A DNA stretch of 64,000 bases from assembly GCF_046506625.1 (NCBI RefSeq), contig NZ_JBKFFP010000002.1, forward strand, positions 620,001 to 684,000, in the 5' to 3' direction. This stretch comes from Zhengella sedimenti (lineage in GTDB: Bacteria > Pseudomonadota > Alphaproteobacteria > Rhizobiales > Rhizobiaceae). Under the pieces are notes generated by a model, which searched no databases, was not told the origin of the DNA, and was given only the letters and a program-made list of their open reading frames with translations. Positions 1-8,322 of this stretch are shown piece after piece (the stretch's first letter is position 1; each line of letters opens with the position of its first letter). Both the position numbers and the translations under genes were made by a program.

Positions 1-441
1 GCCACGCCGGCTGCCGCCGCCAACATCGTCGAGACGGCCCAGTCGGCCGGTTCCTTCACCACGCTGCTGGCTGCTGCCCAGGCCGCGGGCCTTGCCGATG
101 CGCTGGCCACCGGCGAAAACCTCACCGTCTTCGCGCCGACCGACGAAGCCTTCGCCAAGCTGCCCGCTGGCACGGTGGAGGACCTGCTGAAGCCGGAGAA
201 CAAGGACAAGCTCGTCGCGATCCTGCAGTATCACGTCGTCCCCTCCAAGATCATGGCCGGCGACATCGCCGACGGAACCACCGAGGTCACCACGCTGAAG
301 ACCGCCGGCGACACCACGATCGAAGTGACCAAGGGCGCCGACGGCGTCATGGTTGACGGCGCCAAGGTGGTGACCGCCGATGTCGCCGCCGACAATGGCG
401 TCATCCACGTGATCGACACTGTCATTCTGCCGCAGGACTGA
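1..441 (+). CDS. Fasciclin-domain protein, C-terminal part (5' end outside window)
   Basis: The frame is open from base 1 and stops with TGA at 439-441, so the gene begins upstream. The visible 146 residues are almost all one fasciclin (FAS1) domain: an SFTTLLAA segment, the TVFAPTDEAF motif (H1 region) and, near the end, the NGVIHVIDTVILP motif (H2). Bacterial FAS1 proteins of this size are usually secreted adhesion-like proteins with one domain; the signal peptide would lie outside the window. A strong terminator follows at 478-507, so this is probably the last gene of its transcript. The precise ligand is unknown. The domain call is firm. Confidence 0.9.
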   Translation, partial: ATPAAAANIVETAQSAGSFTTLLAAAQAAGLADALATGENLTVFAPTDEAFAKLPAGTVEDLLKPENKDKLVAILQYHVVPSKIMAGDIADGTTEVTTLKTAGDTTIEVTKGADGVMVDGAKVVTADVAADNGVIHVIDTVILPQD

Positions 442-477
442 CCCGAACCCTCTCCTCTGACTGTCCGTGGCAGGACG

Positions 478-507
478 GGGCGCGCCTTTTCCGGGCGCGC
501 CCTTTTT
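478..507 (+). terminator. Rho-independent terminator after the fasciclin gene
   Basis: A perfect 9-bp stem GGGCGCGCC (478-486) pairs with GGCGCGCCC (494-502) across a 7-base loop and is followed directly by five T (503-507). It lies 36 bases after the fasciclin stop codon. Confidence 0.85.
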
Positions 508-531
508 CATTGGCGCGGCGGGTGACAAGAC

Positions 532-1032
532 GTGCGGGGTGATGCAATCATCGCGCGCATGAAGCGCTTTCGCATCCAATCCGCCCGGACACTGAGAAAC
601 GGCATGCAGGACATGGAGGCCCGGCTCTGGCGGCACCTCTGGCGAATCCCGCTTGAAGGAACCCATTTCCGGCGTCAGGTGCCGATAGGGCCCGACTGCG
701 CGGACTTTGCCTGCCACAAATTGCGGATCATCGTCGAGATAGACGGAAGGCAGCACGGCGAAGAAATGCAGATGCGGCACGATGCCCGCAGGGATGCCTG
801 GCTCAGCAGCCAAGGGTACCGTGTTTTGCGATTTTGGACCGATGACGTCAAATATGAACTGGATTCCGTGCTCGATACGATTTATTGCGCCGTCGAGGAC
901 GCGCGCTCCCACCTCCCCCTCAATGGGGGAGGTCGCGCCGACGGCGCGGGTGGGGGTGAGCAGGAAGCAACACCCCACCCCGGCGCTGACGCGCCGACCC
1001 TCCCCATCAAGGGGAGGGCGAGGAGCCCTTGA
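532..1032 (+). CDS. DUF559-family endonuclease-like protein with repeat-derived C-terminus
   Basis: Residues about 15-125 form a DUF559 domain, a small PD-(D/E)XK/Vsr-like nuclease fold: LRNGMQDMEARLW at the N-terminal end, HFRRQVPIGPDCADF, then VEIDGRQH and the closing GYRVLRFW strand, which carry the expected Asp/Glu/Gln core. The in-vivo substrate of the family is not established. After about residue 125 the protein is a low-complexity tail (SHLPLNGGGR and onward) that is simply the translation of the inverted-repeat element at 912-1018. The start is uncertain: GTG 532 gives the longest form, ATG 559 fits usual homologue length better, and neither has a clear ribosome binding site. TGA at 1030-1032 overlaps the glyS ATG. 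Confidence 0.8.
   Translation: MRGDAIIARMKRFRIQSARTLRNGMQDMEARLWRHLWRIPLEGTHFRRQVPIGPDCADFACHKLRIIVEIDGRQHGEEMQMRHDARRDAWLSSQGYRVLRFWTDDVKYELDSVLDTIYCAVEDARSHLPLNGGGRADGAGGGEQEATPHPGADAPTLPIKGRARSP
912..1018. repeat. Inverted-repeat (palindromic) element overlapping the DUF559 3' end
   Basis: Two outer hairpins with 8-bp perfect stems (CCTCCCCC/GGGGGAGG at 912-932 and CCCTCCCC/GGGGAGGG at 998-1018) frame a pair of complementary G-rich/C-rich arms (about 940-959 and 971-985) around a short centre, so the whole 107 bases can fold on itself. Elements of this look are scattered in many Rhizobiales genomes as short non-autonomous intergenic repeats; that comparison is from memory. No second copy was seen here. 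It ends three bases before the AGGAG that precedes glyS. Confidence 0.75.
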
Positions 1033-3308
1033 TGCCCGATCTTCTGCTTGAACTCCGCTCCGAGGAAATCCCGGCCCGCATGCAGCGCAAGGCTGCCGGC
1101 GATCTGAAGAAGCTGGTGACCGACGGCCTTGTCGAGGCGGGCCTGACCTACGAGGCAGCGCGGGAATACTGGACGCCGCGCCGGCTGGCACTCGACATCC
1201 GGGGCCTGACGGCCCGCTCGAAGGATGTTCGCGAGGAACGCAAGGGTCCGCGCACCGATGCCCCGGAAAAGGCCATCGAGGGCTTCCTGCGCGGCGCGGG
1301 CCTTGCCTCCATCGACCAGGCGGAGATCCGTTCCGACCCCAAGAAGGGCGATTTCTACGTCGCCGTGATCCAGACGCCCGGCCGCGATGCGGAGGCCATC
1401 ATCGCCGACATCATGCCGGGAATCATCCGCGGCTTCCCGTGGCCGAAATCGATGCGCTGGGGCGCGGCATCCGCCGAATCCGGTTCGCTGCGCTGGGTGC
1501 GTCCGCTGCAATCCATCCTGTGCACCTTCGGACCGGAGACCGAGGAAACAAGGGTCGTGGATTTCGAGGTCGACGGCATCCGCGCCGGCAACCAGACGCG
1601 CGGCCACCGCTTCCATGCGCCCGATGCCTTCACGGTGCGCCGTTTCGACGACTACGTGGCAAGCCTCGAAAAGGCGAAGGTGATCCTCGACGCCGAACGG
1701 CGCAAGCGGATCATCCTGGAGGACGCGCGCAACCTGGCTTTCGCCAACGGGCTGGAACTGGTGGAGGACGAGGGTCTGGCCGAAGAGGTCTCGGGCCTTG
1801 TCGAATGGCCGGTGGTGCTGATGGGCGAATTCGAGGAAGCGTTCCTTGAAATCCCGGACGAGGTCACCCGGCTGACCATCAAGACCAACCAGAAATGCTT
1901 CGTCACCCGAAAGGATGGCGCGCTTTCCAACCGCTTCATCCTCGTCGCCAACATCGAGGCGCGCGATGGCGGCAGGGAAATCGCCTATGGCAACGGCAAG
2001 GTGGTGCGCGCACGCCTCTCCGACGCCCTCTATTTCTGGCATACCGACCAGGCCGACCTGCCCGATCTCGACACATTGAAGGGCAGCGCGGCGACGTTCG
2101 GGCTCGATCTCGCCAAGCCGCTGGACCAGCGCATGGCCCGCCTCGATCATCTCGGTGTGACCTTCCACGCGAAGCTCGGCACACAGGGCGAACGGGTGGA
2201 GCGCATTGCCAAGCTGGCGGAGACGCTGGCGCCGATCATTGACGCCGATGCCGCGCTGGCACGGCGCGCGGCGCTGCTGGCCAAGGCCGACCTGCAAACG
2301 GAAGTGGTGCAGGAATTCCCGGAAGTGCAAGGCGCCATGGGGCGCACCTACGCGGCCCTGCAAGGCGAGGACAGCGCCGTGGCCGCGGCCATCGAGGAGC
2401 ATTACAAGCCGCAGGGTCCGTCCGACGCGGTGCCCGCCGCTCCCGTTTCAATCGCTGTGGCGCTGGCCGACAAGCTGGACACGCTGACAGGTTTCTGGGC
2501 CATCGACGAGAAGCCGACCGGCTCCAAGGACCCCTACGCGCTGCGCCGCGCCGCGCTCGGCGTGATCCGCATCGTGGCGGAGAACGGCGTGCGCATGGGG
2601 CTCGCCCAGGTGGCCGCAGACCATCTTCAACACACCCTGGAAGACCGTGCCTTCGGGGACGAAGCCTTCCGCGACCACCTCATCGAGACCCATGTGCCGC
2701 ATGAACAGCGCGTGGCGGAAAACTTCGAGCACCAGTGGGTCAATGACCTCGCGCATGTGGCCGCCGCCAACGATGCGCGGGGGATCGCCGCCGACCTGCT
2801 GTCCTTCTTCCATGACCGGCTGAAGGTCTATCTGAAGGATTCAGGCGCGCGCCACGATCTCATCGACGCGGTCATCTCGCCGGACAGTGACGATATCCTG
2901 CTCATCATCCGCCGCGTGGAGGCGCTGGGCGCCTTTCTCGGCACCGAGGACGGCACGAACCTGCTGGCCGGCACCAAGCGGGCGGCCAATATCCTGGCCG
3001 CGGAGGAAAAGAAGGGCACCGCCATCGCTTCCGCCATCGATTCGTCGCTGTTCGGGACGGACGAGGAACGCGCGCTCTTCGACAGCCTGGAAGAAGCCGA
3101 ACGCCTGGCCGCGCAAGCCATCGCGGCGGAGGACTACGAGACGGCGCTGGGTGCCATGGCGCGCCTGCGTCAACCGGTCGATGCTTTCTTCGAAGCCGTC
3201 CTTGTGAATGCCGAGGATGACAAGGTGCGCGCCAACCGGCTGGCGCTGCTGGCGCGCATCCGCGCGGCGACCGGCCAGGTGGCCGACTTCTCGCGCATCG
3301 CGGGCTGA
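1032..3308 (+). CDS. glyS: Glycine--tRNA ligase beta subunit
   Basis: Beta chain of the bacterial alpha2beta2 glycyl-tRNA synthetase, which charges tRNA-Gly in the cytoplasm; the beta chain supplies tRNA recognition. The 758 residues open with the typical LLLELRSEEIPARM segment, carry the EFPEVQGAMGR motif near residue 428 and the HD-like VALADKLD...GSKDPYALRR region near 475-505, and end in an alpha-helical DALR-type anticodon-binding domain. Slightly longer than the E. coli protein, as usual in Rhizobiales. ATG 1032 is preferred over TTG 1029 because AGGAG (1021-1025) is well spaced. The alpha-subunit gene glyQ, normally nearby upstream, is not in the visible 1 kb. Confidence 0.97.
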   Translation: MPDLLLELRSEEIPARMQRKAAGDLKKLVTDGLVEAGLTYEAAREYWTPRRLALDIRGLTARSKDVREERKGPRTDAPEKAIEGFLRGAGLASIDQAEIRSDPKKGDFYVAVIQTPGRDAEAIIADIMPGIIRGFPWPKSMRWGAASAESGSLRWVRPLQSILCTFGPETEETRVVDFEVDGIRAGNQTRGHRFHAPDAFTVRRFDDYVASLEKAKVILDAERRKRIILEDARNLAFANGLELVEDEGLAEEVSGLVEWPVVLMGEFEEAFLEIPDEVTRLTIKTNQKCFVTRKDGALSNRFILVANIEARDGGREIAYGNGKVVRARLSDALYFWHTDQADLPDLDTLKGSAATFGLDLAKPLDQRMARLDHLGVTFHAKLGTQGERVERIAKLAETLAPIIDADAALARRAALLAKADLQTEVVQEFPEVQGAMGRTYAALQGEDSAVAAAIEEHYKPQGPSDAVPAAPVSIAVALADKLDTLTGFWAIDEKPTGSKDPYALRRAALGVIRIVAENGVRMGLAQVAADHLQHTLEDRAFGDEAFRDHLIETHVPHEQRVAENFEHQWVNDLAHVAAANDARGIAADLLSFFHDRLKVYLKDSGARHDLIDAVISPDSDDILLIIRRVEALGAFLGTEDGTNLLAGTKRAANILAAEEKKGTAIASAIDSSLFGTDEERALFDSLEEAERLAAQAIAAEDYETALGAMARLRQPVDAFFEAVLVNAEDDKVRANRLALLARIRAATGQVADFSRIAG

Positions 3309-3357
3309 TTGAAAAAGGAGAAGGCAGACGGCCTCACCGACCATCCGCCTCCCGAAC

Positions 3358-3395
3358 GTGCCAGCGGGCCGAGGTCAGGACCCGCCGCACGGCAC
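3358..3395. terminator. Stem-loop between convergent glyS and secreted-protein gene
   Basis: GTGCC plus GCGGG (3358-3368) pairs with CCCGC plus GGCAC (3381-3395) around an unpaired centre, exactly filling the space between two convergent stop codons. There is no T-tract, so intrinsic termination is only a suggestion. Confidence 0.4.
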
Positions 3396-3845
3396 TTACT
3401 CGCGGCGCAGTTCCATGCCCGGGAATTCGGGCGCGGCCGGCGGATTGACGGCGGCTGTGCGGCCGGTGTCGATTTCGGCGGGACGCGTTTCGGGCACAGC
3501 CGCACCGCCTGCGGCGGCGGCAGCGGCAATGTCCGCACCATCACCCGGGAACCCGTCCTGTCCGCCCGGCGCCCCGATATCGGCGAGGCTGCGCGGCTGG
3601 TTCATGATTTCGGGGCGTTCGCCGATGATCTCGTCAAGCGTCATGTCCACTGTGGGAACAGCGGCCACCTTGACCGTTTCGGCGGACGAGGCCAGCGGGG
3701 CGGGTTCCGCCTCCGGCTCTGCCGGCGCGCCCAAAAGGAAGACCGATGCCGAGATCTGCTGGATCGGGGTCCCGTTCGGCAGCGTTTCGGCCTGCACACC
3801 CGTTGCCGCCAGCAGCAATCCGCCTGTCAGAAAGAGAATTTTCAT
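3396..3845 (-). CDS. Secreted Ala/Pro-rich protein of unknown function
   Basis: 149 residues beginning with a clear signal peptide (MKILFLTGGLLLAATGVQA, cleavage after QA near residue 19). The mature part is acidic, rich in Ala and Pro, contains a glycine run near residue 92 and has no catalytic motif I recognise. ATG 3845 was chosen because the signal peptide begins there; a longer open frame upstream reaches into tsaC and is not credible. It is transcribed divergently from tsaC across a 158-base gap and converges on glyS. It may be a periplasmic or envelope-associated small protein; no function is assigned. Confidence 0.65.
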   Translation of the reverse strand: MKILFLTGGLLLAATGVQAETLPNGTPIQQISASVFLLGAPAEPEAEPAPLASSAETVKVAAVPTVDMTLDEIIGERPEIMNQPRSLADIGAPGGQDGFPGDGADIAAAAAAGGAAVPETRPAEIDTGRTAAVNPPAAPEFPGMELRRE

Positions 3846-4003
3846 TTCACAAACCCCATTCCTACCCGTATTTCGACCCGAACCTAGCAAAGGCGGTTGA
3901 AAATGCCGTTTTGGAAAAAGATCAAATTTGACGGATCGTGCCAGTGCTTGCGGAGCATGCCGCCAAAGGCTAGGGAACGGGGCTTCTTGGACGGAAAAGG
4001 CCC

Positions 4004-4993
4004 GTGGCGCAGATCCTGAACGCTGACGATCCGGAGACATTGCGGCTGGCTGCGGCGGCGCTCGACGCGGGCCAGCTCGTCGCCATTCCCACCGAGACCG
4101 TCTATGGCCTCGCCGCAGACGCGACGAACGGTGAAGCCGTGGCCGCGATCTTCGCCGCCAAGGGCAGGCCGCGATTCAACCCGCTCATCGCGCATGTGGC
4201 ATCGCTCGCGATGGCGCGCGAAACCGGCATGTTCGACGCCATTTCGCTGGCGCTGGCCAAACGGTTCTGGCCCGGTCCGTTGACAATCGTGGTGCCGCTC
4301 GCCCCGCAATCCTTCGTCCATCCGCTGGTCACGGCCGGGCAGCAAACGGTGGCGCTGCGGATGCCGCGCGGTTTTGGCGCGGATGTCGTCGCCCTGCTCG
4401 GGCGGCCCGTTGCCGCGCCATCGGCCAATCGCTCGGGCCGCATTTCGCCAACCAGCGCGGCCAATGTCGCAGCCGATCTCGGCGAGCGGGTTCCGCTCAT
4501 CGTTGATGCGGGACCGGCGCCAGTGGGCGTGGAATCGACCATCGTGAAGGTGGAGGATGGCGTGGTGCGCCTGCTCAGGCCCGGCGGCGTCACGGCAGAC
4601 GATATCGAAGCCATGGGGCTGTCCGTCATTCGCAACCGGCCCGGCGTGGCGGTGGAAGCGCCCGGCATGCTGGCCTCGCATTACGCACCGCGCGCGACGA
4701 TGCGTCTCAATGCCGAAAGCGTGGAACCGGGCGAAGCGCTGCTGGCCTTCGGACCGGACCGCATCGCCGGCCACGAGGCGGCTGCCGCCCTCCTCAACCT
4801 TTCGCCCGCGGGCGACCTCGGGCAAGCGGCCGCAAATCTCTTTGCCCACATGCATGCGCTGGACGCCACCGGCGTGGCGCGGATCGCGGTAGAACCCGTG
4901 CCCATGACGGGGCTTGGCGAGGCGATCAACGACCGGCTGGCCCGCGCGGCGGCGCCGCGTAAAGGCGCGGGATCGCGTGACGACAAGGACTGA
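4004..4993 (+). CDS. tsaC: L-threonylcarbamoyladenylate synthase (Sua5-type)
   Basis: Makes threonylcarbamoyl-AMP from threonine, bicarbonate and ATP, the first step of the t6A37 tRNA modification. The YrdC domain fills residues 10-200 with IPTETVYGLAADAT, KGRPRFNPLIAHV, the PLTIVVP strand and SANRSGRISPTS. The remaining 120 residues form a Sua5 C-terminal domain introduced by ASHYAP, so this is the long Sua5 form (329 residues) rather than the short TsaC form. GTG 4004 follows a GGAAAAGG box. The stop codon is six bases from the downstream FAD oxidoreductase gene, an arrangement I recall as common in Rhizobiales. Confidence 0.93.
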   Translation: MAQILNADDPETLRLAAAALDAGQLVAIPTETVYGLAADATNGEAVAAIFAAKGRPRFNPLIAHVASLAMARETGMFDAISLALAKRFWPGPLTIVVPLAPQSFVHPLVTAGQQTVALRMPRGFGADVVALLGRPVAAPSANRSGRISPTSAANVAADLGERVPLIVDAGPAPVGVESTIVKVEDGVVRLLRPGGVTADDIEAMGLSVIRNRPGVAVEAPGMLASHYAPRATMRLNAESVEPGEALLAFGPDRIAGHEAAAALLNLSPAGDLGQAAANLFAHMHALDATGVARIAVEPVPMTGLGEAINDRLARAAAPRKGAGSRDDKD

Positions 4994-4999
4994 GACATC

Positions 5000-6406
5000 A
5001 TGGACAACACGCTCAGGAACCGCTTCGCGAGCATCGTCGGCGCCGCCCACGCGCTGACCGGCGACGATGCCATGGCGCCGCACCTGAAGGAGCCGCGCGG
5101 GCTCTGGGGCGGCAAGGCGGCCATGGTGCTCAAGCCGGGCAGCGTGGAGGAGGTTTCCGCCATCATGGCACTTGCCAGCGAGACCGGCACCCCTGTCGTG
5201 CCGCAGGGCGGCAATACGGGCCTCGTCGGCGGCCAGATGCCCGACCCGAGCGGCAAGGCCATCATCCTGTCGCTGTCGCGCCTGAACCGCATTCGCGAAC
5301 TGGACCGCGACAGCGCCACCATCACCGTGGAGGCAGGCACGGTGTTGCAGACCATCCAGGAAGCCGCCGATGCGGCCGGGCTGCTGTTCCCGCTTTCGCT
5401 GGGCAGCCAGGGTTCCTGCCAGATCGGCGGCAACCTTTCCTCCAATGCCGGCGGCACCGGCGTGCTCGCCTATGGCAATGCGCGCGAACTTTGCCTCGGG
5501 GTGGAGGTGGTTCTGCCGACCGGCGAGGTGCTGGACGACCTGCGCAAGCTGAAAAAGGACAATACCGGCTACGACCTGAAGAATCTCTTCGTCGGGGCGG
5601 AAGGTACGCTGGGCGTCATCACCGCCGCGGTGATGAAGCTGTTTCCCAAACCCAGGGGGCAGGAGGTTGCCTGGATCGGGCTCGACAGTCCCGAGTCGGC
5701 GCTGGCGCTCTTCAACCTCGCCACGGCGCGGGCCGGCAGCGGGCTGACCGCGTTTGAACTCGTGCGCGACATGGCCATGGATTTCGCCGTCACCAACATT
5801 CCTGGCAACATGGCGCCGCTCGAAGGTCATCACCCCTGGCTGGTGCTCATGGAGGTCTCGTCGGGACGTTCGCCGGAGGATGCGCGGACGGTGACCGAAT
5901 CCATCCTCGAAACCGCGTACGAACAGGGCCTGGTGCAGGACGCCGTGCTGGCCGCGTCGCTGGCCCAGGCGCAAGCCTTCTGGCGTCTGCGCGAGACCCT
6001 GTCGGATGCGCAGAAGCCGGCCGGCGCCTCCATCAAGCACGACATTTCGGTGCCCGTCGCGGCAATTCCGGCCTTCATCCGCGAGGCCGAGAAGGCGGTC
6101 AGGAGCGTCAGCCCGAAGGCGCGGGTTGTCTGCTTCGGCCACATGGGCGACGGCAACCTGCATTACAACATCTCCGAACCGGCCGACGGCGATCCGGATT
6201 TCCTCAGCCTTTACAAACCGATGAACAAGGCTGTTCACGATGTCGTGCGGACCATGGACGGCTCCATATCGGCCGAGCACGGCATCGGCCAGATGAAGCG
6301 CGCCGAGCTTCTTGAAACCGCGCCGCCGGTCGGCATCGACCTCATGCGCCGCATCAAGGCCGCTTTCGATCCGGCCGGAATCATGAATCCCGGCAAGGTG
6401 ATATGA
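5000..6406 (+). CDS. FAD-binding oxidoreductase (D-2-hydroxyacid dehydrogenase family)
   Basis: A 468-residue flavoprotein of the GlcD/DLD2/D-2-hydroxyglutarate dehydrogenase group. The N-terminal PCMH-type FAD domain shows PQGGNTGLVGGQ near residue 68 and the GSQGSCQIGGNLSSNAGG loop near 135. The C-terminal FAD-oxidase domain shows CFGHMGDGNLHYN near 377 and AEHGIGQMKR near 425, the His-rich substrate/metal region. It would oxidise a D-2-hydroxyacid and pass electrons to a flavoprotein or quinone pool. The precise acid (D-lactate, D-2-hydroxyglutarate or glycolate) cannot be read from sequence. It follows tsaC by six bases and is probably cotranscribed. Confidence 0.9.
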   Translation: MDNTLRNRFASIVGAAHALTGDDAMAPHLKEPRGLWGGKAAMVLKPGSVEEVSAIMALASETGTPVVPQGGNTGLVGGQMPDPSGKAIILSLSRLNRIRELDRDSATITVEAGTVLQTIQEAADAAGLLFPLSLGSQGSCQIGGNLSSNAGGTGVLAYGNARELCLGVEVVLPTGEVLDDLRKLKKDNTGYDLKNLFVGAEGTLGVITAAVMKLFPKPRGQEVAWIGLDSPESALALFNLATARAGSGLTAFELVRDMAMDFAVTNIPGNMAPLEGHHPWLVLMEVSSGRSPEDARTVTESILETAYEQGLVQDAVLAASLAQAQAFWRLRETLSDAQKPAGASIKHDISVPVAAIPAFIREAEKAVRSVSPKARVVCFGHMGDGNLHYNISEPADGDPDFLSLYKPMNKAVHDVVRTMDGSISAEHGIGQMKRAELLETAPPVGIDLMRRIKAAFDPAGIMNPGKVI

Positions 6407-6628
6407 GCCTTTGCTCATTCTATTATCAAGGGACTGGAAAGATTTCCTGAGACTTCGTTACACCGGGTGACGAAGCGCTAACCCTCCGTCGCAGCGAGTA
6501 AAATTTAACCGTCTTCCTTAAGCGGACCGGAAACAGCGGTCGCTAATATCCCCTTCCAACGAGACCGGAAAACCGGTCCGCCGGAGCCAGAAAGAAGCGG
6601 CCCGGGAAGTCTTACAGGAAGGCGTGAA

Positions 6629-7189
6629 ATGCAGACCAACACCAAGCCCGCATGGGCCGGACGCGACATGCGTCTCGACCCGGCCCGATTGCCCCAGATC
6701 GCCAGCTATGCGGCGCCGGACGACAGTGATGTGACGTTCACGATCCATGCCACCGGCGTTTCGGTACGCAAGGTCCTTTCCCGGTCGGGGCTGCCGTGTT
6801 CGCTGGCCCTGCCCTACAAGGCCTATCGCGGGGTGGCGGCGCGGGCCATCGAGGACGAATATGGCGAAGTGACCGTGACGCTGGAACTGCTGCATGCGGA
6901 CCCGGCGCTGTGCGTGCCGCTGCTGGTGGCCGGCGATCTCTACGACATCGCGGCTGACTGGCGGGCTTGGTCGGAGCGCTGCAAGCTGCCCATGCTGCTG
7001 TTCGAGGCCGACGGCGTGGCCCGTTCGCTGGAGGAAAGCCTCGGCGCGGTGAAAACCGGCGAACCGCAGGAACGGCGGCCACGCCGGACCCCGCGCCGGC
7101 CGCGCGCCCGGTTCCTGATGCGCAGGCAGGTCGGCGACAGCGCGCTCCGCCTCGTCATCGAGGGCGAGGAGATTATCGCCCGTTCGTGA
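6629..7189 (+). CDS. DUF6101 family protein
   Basis: 186 residues with no transmembrane segment or catalytic motif that I recognise. I associate the sequence (MRLDPARLPQIASY near the start, an internal DYD-free alpha/beta region, then a strongly basic tract around residues 150-170 with many Arg) with the Rhizobiales-restricted DUF6101 family, which usually sits convergent to ubiA, exactly as here (12 bases between stops). The Arg-rich tract could contact nucleic acid or membrane; this is inference. ATG 6629 follows an AGGAAGGCG box. The 222 bases before it hold the promoter region, without a motif I can name. Confidence 0.7.
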   Translation: MQTNTKPAWAGRDMRLDPARLPQIASYAAPDDSDVTFTIHATGVSVRKVLSRSGLPCSLALPYKAYRGVAARAIEDEYGEVTVTLELLHADPALCVPLLVAGDLYDIAADWRAWSERCKLPMLLFEADGVARSLEESLGAVKTGEPQERRPRRTPRRPRARFLMRRQVGDSALRLVIEGEEIIARS

Positions 7190-7201
7190 CAGGCCCGGCC
7201 C

Positions 7202-8185
7202 TCAGAACCCGGACGAGACACCCGCCCAGACAGCGCCGCCGAGCAGGCCGAGGAAAACAAGCCAGCCCAGATGGCTGTTCGACTTGAACAGCCGCAGGCA
7301 CTGGTCGGGATCGTCGATGTCGAGCACGCGGATCTGGCGCACCATGTGAAAGGCAGCGGCGACGAGCCCCGCCAGCGCCGGAAACGGCACATCCGCCTCC
7401 ATGAACGCCATGGCGAAGAACAGGAGAGCGCCCGAATAGAGCATGGTCAGCGCGAACTTCGTGCGGCTGCCGAACAGGCGCGCGGTGGACTTCACGCCGA
7501 CCAGCGCGTCGTCCTCCTTGTCCTGGTGGGCATAGATGGTGTCGTAGCCGATGGTCCACAGGATCGCGCCGCAGTAGAGCAGCAAGGCGGGCGCGGCGAG
7601 CGAGCCGAATTCCACCGCCCAGCCCATCAGCGCACCCCAGGAAAAGGCAAGTCCCAGAAAGAATTGCGGCCAGTTGGTAAAGCGCTTGGCAAAGGGGTAG
7701 ATGGCGACCACGGCCAGCGAGGCGATGCCGAGCAGGATGGCGAAGCCATTGAACTGGACAAGCACGAGAAGGCCCGCCAGCGCCTGGAGGGCGAGAAAGA
7801 CCCAGGCCTGTTTCCGGCTCACCTGGCCGGAGGGCAAGGGCCGCGAGCGCGTGCGCGCCACCTGCTCGTCGATGCCCTGGTCCACCAGGTCGTTATAGGT
7901 GCAGCCCGCGCCGCGCATGGCCACCGCGCCGATGAGAAACAGCGCCAGCACGAGAGGCGACGGCAGCATGTCCATCAACGGCGCACCCAGCCTGCCGCCA
8001 GCCGACGCAGCCATCGCAGCCGACCACCAGCACGGCCACAGCAGCAGCCACCAGCCGATGGGTCTGTCCCACCGGGCCAGTTGCGCATAGGGCCACAGGC
8101 CGCGCGGAAGGATGCGATAGACCCAATGGCCCGACGGCGCGTCGGCCACCCTGCCCTGCTTGTCTCTTGACTGCACTGTTTCCAT
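7202..8185 (-). CDS. ubiA: 4-hydroxybenzoate polyprenyltransferase
   Basis: Integral membrane prenyltransferase that attaches the polyprenyl chain to 4-hydroxybenzoate in ubiquinone synthesis. 327 residues with about eight to nine hydrophobic segments. The first Asp-rich motif NDLVDQGID (residues 98-106) and the second, YDTIYAHQDKEDD near 230, bind Mg-diphosphate. ATG 8185 (METVQSRDK) is chosen because it gives the family length; the upstream extension overlaps purD. The prenyl donor would come from the synthase at 19569-20585. Divergent from purD across 137 bases. Confidence 0.95.
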   Translation of the reverse strand: METVQSRDKQGRVADAPSGHWVYRILPRGLWPYAQLARWDRPIGWWLLLWPCWWSAAMAASAGGRLGAPLMDMLPSPLVLALFLIGAVAMRGAGCTYNDLVDQGIDEQVARTRSRPLPSGQVSRKQAWVFLALQALAGLLVLVQFNGFAILLGIASLAVVAIYPFAKRFTNWPQFFLGLAFSWGALMGWAVEFGSLAAPALLLYCGAILWTIGYDTIYAHQDKEDDALVGVKSTARLFGSRTKFALTMLYSGALLFFAMAFMEADVPFPALAGLVAAAFHMVRQIRVLDIDDPDQCLRLFKSNSHLGWLVFLGLLGGAVWAGVSSGF

Positions 8186-8322
8186 GCCCGCCTGAGTGAC
8201 AGGCAGGCGGCGGCGCGTCAAGCAGGCGGGGCGGAATCCGGTTGATCGCGGGCGGGCGCGCTTGACGCGAACGCGTGCGGGGGGCAAACCCGCCGCACAC
8301 GGCTTGCAACGGAGTGGACCGC

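Noticed and set aside
882..2402. 506-codon minus-strand frame over glyS
   Set aside because: Mirror frame of a well-conserved synthetase; composition is that of a shadow frame.
3884..6418. 844-codon open frame on the minus strand
   Set aside because: It lies entirely antisense to tsaC and the FAD oxidoreductase, both with strong family motifs. The His/Arg/Gly-rich translation is typical of antisense frames in GC-rich DNA.
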